Source: Dyadobacter sp. CY343 (lineage in GTDB: Bacteria > Bacteroidota > Bacteroidia > Cytophagales > Spirosomataceae). Taken from it: DNA of 64,000 bases. Made by a program: the position numbers and the translations under genes. The notes under the pieces were generated by a model. It had not been told where the DNA came from, made no database searches, and worked only from the letters and a program-made list of their open reading frames with translations. The DNA is taken from contig NZ_JAJUXK010000006.1 of the NCBI RefSeq assembly GCF_021390335.1, positions 124,001-188,000 on the forward strand. Reading direction: 5' to 3'. This document shows, piece after piece, positions 33,377 through 42,568 of the stretch. How positions within the stretch are numbered: position 1 is the stretch's first letter; each line of letters opens with the position of its first letter.

Positions 33377-35512
33377 ATGCGTTATAGAATTATTCTTCAG
33401 GTAGTGGCAAAGGCACTGCTGTTGATTTGTGTTATTACAACGGCAGCATTTTCTCAGATTAAGATTACATCTCCCTCTTTTCAGGCAGTTTACCAGCGAG
33501 ACGTTACCGGCCAGCGCGAAATCACTGTAACCGGAACTTTCAGCGTTCCGATGGAAAAAGTGGAGGCCCGTGCAGTACCCGTTGTGCAGGGACAAGGAAT
33601 AGACACCCCATGGAAGGAAATTGATACTGAGCCGGTTGGTGGGGTATTTTCAGGAAAGATTACACTTTTCCAGGGCTGGTATACATTGGAAGTAAGAGGC
33701 GTTTCTGACGGTAAAATCGTTGGTCGCGATGTACTATCGCGCTTTGGAGTAGGAGAAGTTTTTATTATCGCCGGACAATCCAATGCACAAGGTCTTAAGG
33801 AATACCCGGGACCCGGGGCGAATGATGACCGCGTTATATATGTTTCGAATTACGAAAATGATGAATTAGGTCAATATAAAGATCTGCTCACCGACCCCGT
33901 TCCACCTGAATTCTCAAAGATTACTACCGGCCTCAAAACAATGTCTCCAAGGGGACAAACTCCCTGGTGCTGGGGTATTTTGGGCGACTTACTTGTCGAA
34001 AAACTTAACATGCCTGTGATGTTTATCAATACAGCCTGGGAAGGAACGGCGGTTGAAAACTGGTCTCGAAGTGCACAGGGACTTCCTACCGAGAGTTACT
34101 ACGGTTATAAATACGCGCCGCAAATGCCTTATGCCAATCTTCGTATTGCAGCTAAAAATTATGGTAACCAATATGGTGTAAGGGCAATTCTCTGGATGCA
34201 GGGTGAGACGGACGGTGCATTTGGAACGACTGCTTCGTTTTATCAGTCGAATATGCAAACGATCATCAACAGGCTGAGCAGCGATACTGATAAACGCATT
34301 ACCTGGGTAATTGCCAGAACAAGCCGCGCTTCCCTGGACAGACGTATTCCTTCGAAAGTTTATCCGCAGATCATCGCGGCTCAGAACGCTGTTCTTGAAA
34401 CTCAGTTTAATCCAACTTATCCTGGCCCCGAAACTGACCAGCTTGTTCCAAACCGGCCCGACGGTATTCACTTCGTAGGTACCGAAGCGCTCACAATTCT
34501 TGCGAATGCGTGGAATGAAACTTTGGGTCCTGACTTCTTTGCAACCGTTACTCCTGCCGGGCCCGCTGAAATACCCGAAGTAACTGCTTCGTGCGTAACA
34601 GAAAACAATGCAGTGCGGATCAGTCTTCCAAGCGGATATTCTTCCTACGAATGGAATAATGGCGAAAAAGGCAGCTCGATTACGGTATCTGCCCCCGGCA
34701 CTTACCGGGCGACTGTGAGAGACAATTCTGGAAATTCTATCCTTACCTCGGTAGTGGTACTCGACCACGAGGCAAAACCTTCACGGCCGAGTATTTTGCA
34801 ACAGGGTGATCAACAGGCTTGTGCTGATTCTTCTTTTCAATTTGCAGTGGCCGAGGGTTCAGACACTTACAGCTGGTACAAGCAGGGATCAAATACGCCG
34901 CTGGCAGTTGGACCTACCGCCCAAATCGGTGAGAGCGGTCAGTATTATGTAAAAGGCGAGAGCATTTTTGGTTGTGTTTCTGAAAACTCAGCAACTTCTT
35001 CGCTAATAGTTCGCACGGAAATTTCCAAGCCGGTTATCGCAGCTTCGGGCCCATTCAGCATTACGGCGAGTATTGCCGAAACCGGCCTTGATGAACAGTT
35101 TTTATGGAGAACACCCGATACCGATACAGAAACAGCTGCTGATATTGTTAAAATACTAAAAACAGGGGTTTATTCAACCAGAGCCCGGGTTACTTACACA
35201 ATCGGAGATAACAACCGGCTTGTTTGCTATTCCGACACTTCTTCTCAGGAATTTAAAACCAATGAAGAGAACGATGTGGTAATTTACCCAAATCCAAGTC
35301 AGGGCAACTTCGTTTATATCGAGTCCCGGGACAATATCGCAGATGCGGTCATTACCATATTTGACATTTATGGAAGGGTGGTTAAAACTACAACTCCCCG
35401 CCTGCTGGACAGTCGCTTGCAGATTAACCTGGGTTACCTTTCTACCGGCAAATATATTCTGAGGGTAACAGGCCAGGGGCAGAGTCTGACGAAGCAGATC
35501 ATCATCCGATAA
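33377..35512 (+). CDS. Secreted SGNH/sialate-O-acetylesterase-type protein with T9SS tail (paralogue)
   Basis: 711 residues and clearly a paralogue of the preceding protein: the same N-terminal beta-domain (KITSPSFQAVYQRD), the same esterase blocks (FIIAGQSNAQG, WMQGETDGA) and an intact DGIHF catalytic Asp-His motif. Only about two Ig-like units follow (NNGEKGSSITVSAPGTYRA; YSWYKQGSNTP). It ends in a T9SS type A tail (YPNPSQGNFVYIES...STGKYILRV). It is probably an exported carbohydrate esterase. The two genes are 160 bases apart and in the same direction; each may have its own promoter. Confidence 0.88.
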   Translation: MRYRIILQVVAKALLLICVITTAAFSQIKITSPSFQAVYQRDVTGQREITVTGTFSVPMEKVEARAVPVVQGQGIDTPWKEIDTEPVGGVFSGKITLFQGWYTLEVRGVSDGKIVGRDVLSRFGVGEVFIIAGQSNAQGLKEYPGPGANDDRVIYVSNYENDELGQYKDLLTDPVPPEFSKITTGLKTMSPRGQTPWCWGILGDLLVEKLNMPVMFINTAWEGTAVENWSRSAQGLPTESYYGYKYAPQMPYANLRIAAKNYGNQYGVRAILWMQGETDGAFGTTASFYQSNMQTIINRLSSDTDKRITWVIARTSRASLDRRIPSKVYPQIIAAQNAVLETQFNPTYPGPETDQLVPNRPDGIHFVGTEALTILANAWNETLGPDFFATVTPAGPAEIPEVTASCVTENNAVRISLPSGYSSYEWNNGEKGSSITVSAPGTYRATVRDNSGNSILTSVVVLDHEAKPSRPSILQQGDQQACADSSFQFAVAEGSDTYSWYKQGSNTPLAVGPTAQIGESGQYYVKGESIFGCVSENSATSSLIVRTEISKPVIAASGPFSITASIAETGLDEQFLWRTPDTDTETAADIVKILKTGVYSTRARVTYTIGDNNRLVCYSDTSSQEFKTNEENDVVIYPNPSQGNFVYIESRDNIADAVITIFDIYGRVVKTTTPRLLDSRLQINLGYLSTGKYILRVTGQGQSLTKQIIIR

Positions 35513-35536
35513 TCCTTCCAGTATCAATAATTTTAC

Positions 35537-35567
35537 AAATAAGCCCCGCCATAAACGGGGCTTATTT
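35537..35567 (+). terminator. Terminator after the esterase pair
   Basis: AAATAAGCCCCG (35537-35548) pairs perfectly with CGGGGCTTATTT (35556-35567) around a 7-base loop. It separates this gene from the nuo promoter. Confidence 0.85.
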
Positions 35568-35604
35568 AGTATGATCCTAATTAGACAAAAGAAAAACTCA
35601 GGAA

Positions 35605-35636
35605 TTTGATTGATAAAGTTGCAAAGGCTAATTTTG
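35605..35636 (+). promoter_or_regulatory. Predicted promoter of the nuo operon
   Basis: TTTG at 35605-35608, a 20-base spacer and TAATTTTG at 35629-35636 match both boxes of the Bacteroidota consensus with ideal spacing. The leader to nuoA would be about 70 bases. Confidence 0.68.
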
Positions 35637-35708
35637 AGATAATAGAAAGATTGTAATGAATCCATCTATTTGAACTAGGTTTAGCAGAAACAGCATAGCG
35701 ATATTGTA

Positions 35709-36083
35709 ATGAATAACACTTATCTCCCGTCAGATTACCTCCCCATTTTAGTTCAATTTTTCCTGGCAGCAGCTTTCATCGGCGGAACGATGATAGTAAC
35801 GCACATGATCGGGCCGAGCCGGAAAAGCAAGCTGAAAGATGATCCGTTTGAATGCGGAATTGAATCCGTCGGAGATGCAAGAACGCCTATATCAGTCAAG
35901 TACTTTCTGGTGGCGATCCTTTTTGTTTTGTTCGACGTGGAGGTAATATTTATGTATCCCTGGGCGGTTAATTTCAAAGAACTTGGAATGTTTGGCTTCC
36001 TGGAAATGTTACTGTTTATGGCTTTGCTCCTTTCCGGTTTTTACTACGTGATCCGCAAGGGTGTACTCAACTGGGAGGAATAG
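35709..36083 (+). CDS. nuoA: NADH-quinone oxidoreductase subunit A
   Basis: 124 residues with three membrane segments. The conserved loop KDDPFECGIESVGDARTPISVKYFLVAILFVLFDVEVIF, quoted here in part as DDPFECGIESVGDAR, carries the Cys and acidic residues at the quinone-channel side of complex I. First gene of the operon; nuoB follows after 26 bases. Confidence 0.96.
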   Translation: MNNTYLPSDYLPILVQFFLAAAFIGGTMIVTHMIGPSRKSKLKDDPFECGIESVGDARTPISVKYFLVAILFVLFDVEVIFMYPWAVNFKELGMFGFLEMLLFMALLLSGFYYVIRKGVLNWEE

Positions 36084-36109
36084 GCTTCAAACATTTGATC
36101 TGAGAAATT

Positions 36110-36652
36110 ATGAAAGAAGTAACGATTGTGGAGGCTCCGAAAGGACATAGCGGTTCTGGATTTTTTGCAACTTCATTTGACGAAGCTATTGGATTGGCCC
36201 GCAGCTACTCGCTGTGGCCTTTGCCGTTTGCGACCTCTTGCTGCGGAATCGAATTCATGGCGACGATGGGAGCGCATTATGATATTTCCCGCTTTGGATC
36301 TGAGCGCCCTAGTTTTTCTCCCCGCCAGGCCGATTTGTTGATGGTGATGGGAACAATTGCCAAGAAAATGGCGCCGGTAGTAAAGCAGGTGTATTTACAA
36401 ATGGCTGAACCACGCTGGGTTATGGCGGTAGGTGCCTGCGCTTCAAGCGGTGGTATTTTTGATACTTACAGTGTATTGCAGGGTATTGACCGGATCATAC
36501 CGGTGGATGTTTACGTGCCGGGCTGCCCGCCAAGACCGGAACAGATTATCGATGGTCTGATGCAAATACAGCATCTTGCCCAGAATGAGAAACTGCGTCG
36601 CCGGAATACCGATGAATACCAGGAATTATTAGCTTCTTATAACATTCAGTAA
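36110..36652 (+). CDS. nuoB: NADH-quinone oxidoreductase subunit B
   Basis: 180 residues. The cysteines for iron-sulfur cluster N2, which passes electrons to quinone, are visible in ATSCCGIEFMATMG, VGACASSGGIF and VPGCPPRPEQI. Part of the peripheral arm. The C-terminal extension is charged (RRRNTDEYQELL). nuoC starts five bases after its stop. Confidence 0.97.
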   Translation: MKEVTIVEAPKGHSGSGFFATSFDEAIGLARSYSLWPLPFATSCCGIEFMATMGAHYDISRFGSERPSFSPRQADLLMVMGTIAKKMAPVVKQVYLQMAEPRWVMAVGACASSGGIFDTYSVLQGIDRIIPVDVYVPGCPPRPEQIIDGLMQIQHLAQNEKLRRRNTDEYQELLASYNIQ

Positions 36653-36657
36653 CCCTT

Positions 36658-37158
36658 ATGTTAACTAACCAGGAAGTCGCCGAGGCACTTTTGGAAAAAT
36701 TTGGTGACCAGGTTTTTGATTTTGAAGAACCTTACGGGCTTCTGACACTTTCTACAACCCGGGAAGAAATCCTTTCGATACTTGGCTTTCTTCGGGACCA
36801 TAAAACATACCAGGTTATTTTCATGACAGACCTGTGTGGAATACACTATCCTGACAATCAAGGCAAAGAATTTCAGGTAGTTTATCATTTACACAGCTTC
36901 ATTCACAATTTCCGGCTGCGAATTAAAGTTTCTCTTGCTGAGTCGGATCTGCATATTCCTACTGCGACCGGGCTGTTTGCCTGCGCTAACTGGATGGAAC
37001 GTGAAACATACGATTTCTACGGTATTCTGTTTGACGGACACCCAAACCTGGTCAGGATTTTGAACATCGAAGAAATGGACTATTTCCCGATGCGAAAAGA
37101 GTATCCGATGGAAGATGCCACGCGTGAAGACAAAACTGATGCCCTTTTTGGCCGTTGA
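36658..37158 (+). CDS. nuoC: NADH-quinone oxidoreductase subunit C
   Basis: 166 residues, an unfused NuoC (in E. coli C and D are fused). The family end motif HPNLVRILNIEEMDYFPMRKEYPMED is visible in part as DYFPMRKEYPMED. It packs against NuoD and NuoB in the peripheral arm. The gap to nuoD is 18 bases. Confidence 0.95.
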   Translation: MLTNQEVAEALLEKFGDQVFDFEEPYGLLTLSTTREEILSILGFLRDHKTYQVIFMTDLCGIHYPDNQGKEFQVVYHLHSFIHNFRLRIKVSLAESDLHIPTATGLFACANWMERETYDFYGILFDGHPNLVRILNIEEMDYFPMRKEYPMEDATREDKTDALFGR

Positions 37159-37176
37159 CCTTATATTGAGTAAAAT

Positions 37177-38403
37177 ATGGCAGATATTGAATTATTACCT
37201 CATAACGTCCCTTCTCAAACCGAGCTGCCTGAACTGGTTGAAGAATTAACAACCCTTAACCTCGGCCCTACTCACCCCGCAACTCACGGTATTTTTCAGA
37301 ATATCCTTAAAATGGATGGAGAAAAGATCGTGTCAGGGGAGCAGACGATTGGATATATACACCGTGCTTTTGAGAAAATTGCTGAAAGAAGGCCATTTTA
37401 CCAGATTACGACGCTTACTGACCGCATGAACTATTGTTCCTCCCCGATTAATAACCTGGGGTGGCACATGACGGTTGAAAAGTTGCTGGGTGTGGAAGTT
37501 CCTAAAAGAGCGCAATACATTCGGGTAATCATGATGGAGCTGGCCCGGATCACGGACCACATTATTTGTAACAGTATCCTTGGCGTAGATACCGGTGCAT
37601 TTACCGGTTTCTTGTATGTAATGCAGAAGCGCGAGGAAGTTTACGAGATTTATGAAGAAGTGTGCGGTGCACGACTCACTACTAATATGGGCCGCCTGGG
37701 TGGTATGGAAAGAGACCTTTCCAATACTGCGATCCGGAAAATCCACGAATTTATTAAATCATTCCCTGCGGTATTACGCGAGCTGGAAAAGCTGCTGAAC
37801 CGCAATCGGATATTCATGGACCGGACCATTAACGTCGGTCCTATTTCAGCAGAAAGGGCATTATCATACGGTTTCACGGGGCCTAACCTGCGTGCTGCCG
37901 GTATAGACTATGATGTGCGTGTAATGAACCCTTACTCTTCTTACCAGGATTTTGAGTTTGATGTACCTATCGGCCAGTCCGGAGATACTTTTGACCGTTA
38001 TATGGTTCGTAATGAGGAAATGTGGCAAAGCCTGAAGATAGTAGAGCAGGCGATCAATAACTTACCGGAAGGCCCGTATTACGCGGATGCACCGGAATAT
38101 TACCTTCCTCCGAAAGACGAAGTATACAGGAATATGGAGGCATTGATCTATCACTTCAAAATTGTGATGGGAGAGATTGATGCACCGGCTGGCGAAGTTT
38201 ATCACGCGGTGGAAGGCGGAAACGGAGAGTTAGGATTTTACCTGATCAGCGACGGCGGAAGAGCACCTTACCGTTTGCATTTCCGTAGGCCAAGCTTCAT
38301 CTATTACCAGGCTTATCCCGAAATGTGCAAAGGAAGTACACTTTCCGATGCGATTTTGACAATGAGTAGCCTCAATGTGATAGCCGGAGAACTGGACGCC
38401 TGA
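37177..38403 (+). CDS. nuoD: NADH-quinone oxidoreductase subunit D
   Basis: 408 residues. The 49-kDa subunit signature LNLGPTHPATHGIF is near residue 30, and the quinone-site His and Tyr neighbourhood (RMNYCSSPINN) follows. With NuoB it forms the quinone reduction site. The last residues (NVIAGELDA) end at the expected place for the family, without the Arg often seen at the very end. Confidence 0.97.
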   Translation: MADIELLPHNVPSQTELPELVEELTTLNLGPTHPATHGIFQNILKMDGEKIVSGEQTIGYIHRAFEKIAERRPFYQITTLTDRMNYCSSPINNLGWHMTVEKLLGVEVPKRAQYIRVIMMELARITDHIICNSILGVDTGAFTGFLYVMQKREEVYEIYEEVCGARLTTNMGRLGGMERDLSNTAIRKIHEFIKSFPAVLRELEKLLNRNRIFMDRTINVGPISAERALSYGFTGPNLRAAGIDYDVRVMNPYSSYQDFEFDVPIGQSGDTFDRYMVRNEEMWQSLKIVEQAINNLPEGPYYADAPEYYLPPKDEVYRNMEALIYHFKIVMGEIDAPAGEVYHAVEGGNGELGFYLISDGGRAPYRLHFRRPSFIYYQAYPEMCKGSTLSDAILTMSSLNVIAGELDA

Positions 38404-38432
38404 GTTTTTCTAAAACAGATTACATTTAAGAA

Positions 38433-38930
38433 ATGACCGAAACACCCAATCTCGTAGCCTTTACACCCGAGCGGCTTGAGAAAGTAAAAGAAATCATTGC
38501 ACGTTATCCGGAAGGCCGCCAAAAATCGGCCCTTTTACCTGTTTTGCACGTAGCACAGGAACAATGGGGCTGGCTGAGCAGTGAGGTTATGGATTATGTC
38601 GCCGGCATTTTGAGCATTCAACCTGTTGAAGTATACGAGGTCGCTTCATTTTACACCATGTACCACCTCGACCCGGTTGGAAAGCATGTGATCGAATATT
38701 GCAGGACAGGTCCTTGCTGCTTAATGGGCGGGGAAAATGTATACGGACATTTGAAACAAAAACTGGGCGTGGAAGCGGGACAAACTACTGCCGACGGACT
38801 TTTTACATTAAAAGAAGTGGAATGTCTGGCAGCTTGTGGCTGGGGACCCGTTTTTCAGATCCGCGAGCAGTTTTATATGAACCTTACCAATGATAAGGTT
38901 GACCAAATAATTGAAGATCTAAGCAAATAG
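38433..38930 (+). CDS. nuoE: NADH-quinone oxidoreductase subunit E
   Basis: 165 residues with a thioredoxin-like fold. The four cysteines of the [2Fe-2S] cluster N1a are in CRTGPCCLMGG and VECLAACGWGP. Together with NuoF and NuoG it forms the NADH-oxidising module. Confidence 0.96.
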   Translation: MTETPNLVAFTPERLEKVKEIIARYPEGRQKSALLPVLHVAQEQWGWLSSEVMDYVAGILSIQPVEVYEVASFYTMYHLDPVGKHVIEYCRTGPCCLMGGENVYGHLKQKLGVEAGQTTADGLFTLKEVECLAACGWGPVFQIREQFYMNLTNDKVDQIIEDLSK

Positions 38931-38958
38931 GCTTTCGGCTTAAAATAGTATCCTGAAA

Positions 38959-40299
38959 ATGGCTAAGAAAATATTAACGGAGCACATCAATGTACCTGGT
39001 ATAGAAACCTTCGATGTATATCGGAAGCAAGGTGGCTATACCGCCGTTGAAAAGGCTATTAAAACCATGACGCCCGAAGAGGTGGTGGAAGAGGCGAAGA
39101 AATCCGGTGTGAGAGGAAGAGGCGGCGCGGGTTTTCCGATGGGTATGAAATGGGGGTTTCTGGCCAAACCGGAAGGTGTTCCCCGCTATCTGGTTTGCAA
39201 CGCGGATGAATCGGAGCCGGGTACATTCAAAGATCACCATTTAATGAAATCGATCCCTCATTTGCTGATCGAGGGAATGATCATATCAAGTTATGCCCTG
39301 GGCGCGAACAAATCGTTTATCTACGTACGTGGTGAACTGATGTACGTGATCCGCATTCTTGAAAAAGCAATTGAAGAAGCAAAAGCACAGGGTTTTCTTG
39401 GCAAAAACATTCTTGGTTCCGGTTATGATCTGGAACTGATTGTGCAACCAGGCGGCGGTGCATATATATGCGGTGAAGAAACGGCATTGCTGGAATCGCT
39501 GGAAGGAAAACGTGGTAACCCGCGTAATAAGCCACCATTTCCAGCAGTGAAGGGCTTGTACCAAAGCCCAACTGTTGTGAATAACGTGGAGTCCATCGCC
39601 AATATGTCGTGGATTATCAATAATGGTGGAGATGCTTATGCGGCAATCGGTATTGGTCGCAGCACGGGCACGAAGCTGATTTCTGCCTCGGGACATATTG
39701 AGAAGCCCGGTGTATATGAAATTGAGTTGGGTGTAAGTGTGGAAGAATTTTTGAATTCAGATGAATACTGCGGCGGGATCAGAAAAGGACACCATTTGAA
39801 AGCATTGGTGGCCGGCGGATCTTCCGTACCCATTTTGCCAGCCCACCTGATCATGAAAACCGCGAATGGTGAAGACAGGCTCATGAGCTACGAGTCACTT
39901 TCCGACGGCGGATTTGCGACGGGTACCATGCTGGGTTCAGGCGGTTTTATTGTTTTTGATGAAACAGCCTGTATCGTCAGAAATACCTGGAATTTCTCCC
40001 GCTTTTATCACCACGAATCGTGTGGCCAATGTAGCCCCTGCCGTGAAGGTACCGGCTGGATGGAAAAGGTACTGCACCGCATTGAACATGGTCACGGCAG
40101 TATGCACGACGTGGATTTGCTGGTAGATATTTCAAAGAAGATTGAAGGAAATACAATTTGTCCGCTTGGAGATGCTGCTGCCTGGCCTGTTGCCAGCGCG
40201 ATACGTCACTTCCGCGACGAATTTGTTTGGCATATAACAAACCCTCACGAAGCTACGCAACCAGGGGCCGTTTACCGAGGTGAAATGGAGCTGGCGTAA
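38959..40299 (+). CDS. nuoF: NADH-quinone oxidoreductase subunit F
   Basis: 446 residues. The FMN/NADH-binding glycine region (GVRGRGGAGFPMGMKWGF; CNADESEPGTFKDH) and the N3 [4Fe-4S] cysteines (ESCGQCSPCREGTGWM) plus the later TICPLGDAA Cys are intact. It oxidises NADH at the tip of the peripheral arm. The 28-base gap to nuoE and order E-F-G are canonical. Confidence 0.97.
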   Translation: MAKKILTEHINVPGIETFDVYRKQGGYTAVEKAIKTMTPEEVVEEAKKSGVRGRGGAGFPMGMKWGFLAKPEGVPRYLVCNADESEPGTFKDHHLMKSIPHLLIEGMIISSYALGANKSFIYVRGELMYVIRILEKAIEEAKAQGFLGKNILGSGYDLELIVQPGGGAYICGEETALLESLEGKRGNPRNKPPFPAVKGLYQSPTVVNNVESIANMSWIINNGGDAYAAIGIGRSTGTKLISASGHIEKPGVYEIELGVSVEEFLNSDEYCGGIRKGHHLKALVAGGSSVPILPAHLIMKTANGEDRLMSYESLSDGGFATGTMLGSGGFIVFDETACIVRNTWNFSRFYHHESCGQCSPCREGTGWMEKVLHRIEHGHGSMHDVDLLVDISKKIEGNTICPLGDAAAWPVASAIRHFRDEFVWHITNPHEATQPGAVYRGEMELA

Positions 40300-40333
40300 C
40301 AGCTTTGACCGAGACTTTTGAACATTGTTTGGA

Positions 40334-41449
40334 ATGGAAGATATAAAACCCCAATTAGTAAAAATTACCTTCGACGGCATTGAAGTTGAGGTGGAACCTG
40401 GTACTACGATCATGCAGGCTGCGCGGAAAATTGCGGAAGCCGATGAAAGTCAGGCTGCGCTTGTTCCGCCGGCAATGTGCTATTATAAGCCGCTTAATGC
40501 CTCGGGAGGAAAATGCCGGGCTTGTCTGGTAAAGGTGGCGCAGGGATCGGCCAAAGACCCACGGCCAATGCCAAAACTGGTTCCTTCGTGCATTACGCAG
40601 GTTCAGGAAGGAATGGTAGTAGAAAATACCACCAATCAGGGTGTATTGGATACGCGCAAAAGCATTGTTGAATTTTTGCTGATTAACCACCCGCTGGACT
40701 GTCCGATATGCGATCAGGCGGGAGAATGCCATTTGCAGGATTTTGCATTTGAGCACGGTTCCGCTAAAACCAGGTACGAGGAAGAAAGGAGAACTTTTGA
40801 TAAAATTGATATCGGCCCGCACGTGCAGCTGCACATGACACGGTGCATTCTTTGCTACCGCTGCGTTTACACGGCCGATCAAATTACTGACAAGCGTGTG
40901 CACGGTGTAATGAACCGCGGAGATGCTTCCGAGATCAGTACCTACATTGAAAAAGCGATTGATAATGACTTTTCAGGTAACGTGATCGACGTTTGCCCGG
41001 TAGGTGCATTGACCGATAAAACTTTCCGTTTCAAGCAAAGGGTGTGGTTTACCAAACCGGAAGACGCACATCGGGATTGTGATAAATGTTGTGGAAAAGT
41101 GACTTTGTGGTATCGTGGAGATGAAGTGCTACGCGTAACTGCCCGCAAAAACACTTGGGGTGAAGTCAATGATTTCATTTGCAACACCTGCCGTTTTGAT
41201 AAGAAAAAAACGAGCGACTGGGTACTGGAAGGTCCGACTAAGGTGAAACGCAGCTCAGTGATCTCTGCCAACAAATACCGCGCAGATCTTGTTAAAAAAC
41301 CTGATTTTGCATTGAAACTGGCAGCTTCACAATACAAACCTGTGGACGATGACCGCGCTTATGTGACTGACGAAGATACGATCCGTCAACAAAGCATTGA
41401 AAATAATGACAAAGCGAACCACCGTTCGTTACTGGCGAAAAACAACTGA
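40334..41449 (+). CDS. nuoG: Short NuoG-type 2Fe-2S/4Fe-4S subunit of complex I
   Basis: 371 residues from ATG 40334 (MEDIKPQLVKITFDG); a TTG nine bases earlier is possible. Present are the [2Fe-2S] N1b cysteines (MCYYKPL; GGKCRACLVKV), the His/Cys N5 site (HPLDCPICDQAGECHLQD), the N4 region (RCILCYRCVYTADQ) and a further CDKCCG...CNTCRF site. The protein stops there, whereas E. coli NuoG continues for about 500 residues as a molybdopterin-oxidoreductase-like domain. The frame ends in a normal stop followed by nuoH, so this is a naturally short form, not an obvious frameshift. Confidence 0.92.
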   Translation: MEDIKPQLVKITFDGIEVEVEPGTTIMQAARKIAEADESQAALVPPAMCYYKPLNASGGKCRACLVKVAQGSAKDPRPMPKLVPSCITQVQEGMVVENTTNQGVLDTRKSIVEFLLINHPLDCPICDQAGECHLQDFAFEHGSAKTRYEEERRTFDKIDIGPHVQLHMTRCILCYRCVYTADQITDKRVHGVMNRGDASEISTYIEKAIDNDFSGNVIDVCPVGALTDKTFRFKQRVWFTKPEDAHRDCDKCCGKVTLWYRGDEVLRVTARKNTWGEVNDFICNTCRFDKKKTSDWVLEGPTKVKRSSVISANKYRADLVKKPDFALKLAASQYKPVDDDRAYVTDEDTIRQQSIENNDKANHRSLLAKNN

Positions 41450-41471
41450 TAAGCTGATTAATTGTTTATAA

Positions 41472-42551
41472 ATGGATTTAACCGAATTTCTAGTTAAGAC
41501 CGCAACGATATTCGTTGTTTTCGTGCTCACCCTGGTTATTGCAATGTATTCAACCTGGGCAGAACGTAAGGTTGCAGGCTTTATCCAGGACAGGATGGGC
41601 CCTAACCGCGCTGGCTGGGGAGGCTTATTGCAGCCGCTCGCTGATGCCGGTAAGATGTTTTTCAAGGAAGATTTTATCCCTGCTTTGGCAAATAAGTGGC
41701 TTTTTATCGCTGGGCCAAGCTTGGCAATGCTCACTGCTTTGCTGGCAAGTGCAGTAATTCCTTTTGGGAGTACTTTCCGGATAAATGGGCACGAAATTGT
41801 CCTCCAAGGCGTGGAATCGAATATTGGGATTCTTTACGTTTTCGGTGTGGTAGCACTGGGAGTTTATGGAATAATGGTTGGGGGCTGGGCTTCTAATAAC
41901 AAATTCTCCCTGCTTGGTGCGATCCGCGCGGCTTCTCAGAATATCAGTTATGAAGTAGCAATGGGGCTTTCTCTGATCGCCATATTAATGATGAGCAGTT
42001 CCCTTTCATTGGGAGAGATCGTGGCTCAGCAGCACGGGATGAACTGGAATATCTTCTACCAGCCGCTCGGATTTTTGATCTTCATTACCTGCTCATTCGC
42101 AGAATGTAACCGTGTTCCTTTTGACTTACCTGAATGCGAAACTGAGCTCGTAGGCGGATATCACACAGAATATGGAAGTATGAAGCTGGGTTTCTATCTG
42201 TTTGCTGAATACATCAACATGTTCATTTCGTCGGCAATTATCTCAGTGCTGTACTTCGGCGGTTATAACTATCCCGGAATGGATTGGGTTTACAGCCAGC
42301 TGACGGGCGCATTAGGTTCGGAAACCGGTCATAATATTGCTACATTGATCGGAACTGCTGTATTCTTTGGAAAAGCGTTGTTCTTCATATTCTTCTATAT
42401 GTGGGTACGCTGGACAATCCCGCGTTTCCGTTATGACCAATTGATGAACCTGGGCTGGAAAAAATTGATACCTCTGGCCATTTTCAACATTATCATCACA
42501 GGTGCTGCTGTGCTTTTTCTTAAGCCGGTGATTACAGCCTGGTTGAACTAA
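41472..42551 (+). CDS. nuoH: NADH-quinone oxidoreductase subunit H
   Basis: 359 residues with eight or more membrane segments. Family motifs: AERKVAGFIQDRMGPNRAGW, SYEVAMGLSL, ECNRVPFDLPECETELVGGY and FAEYINMF. It forms the membrane side of the quinone chamber and the start of the proton path. Confidence 0.97.
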   Translation: MDLTEFLVKTATIFVVFVLTLVIAMYSTWAERKVAGFIQDRMGPNRAGWGGLLQPLADAGKMFFKEDFIPALANKWLFIAGPSLAMLTALLASAVIPFGSTFRINGHEIVLQGVESNIGILYVFGVVALGVYGIMVGGWASNNKFSLLGAIRAASQNISYEVAMGLSLIAILMMSSSLSLGEIVAQQHGMNWNIFYQPLGFLIFITCSFAECNRVPFDLPECETELVGGYHTEYGSMKLGFYLFAEYINMFISSAIISVLYFGGYNYPGMDWVYSQLTGALGSETGHNIATLIGTAVFFGKALFFIFFYMWVRWTIPRFRYDQLMNLGWKKLIPLAIFNIIITGAAVLFLKPVITAWLN

Positions 42552-42568
42552 TATAAAAATACATTGCT

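Noticed and set aside
33989..34768. 259-codon minus-strand open frame
   Set aside because: It is fully inside the second esterase gene and has no recognisable protein features.
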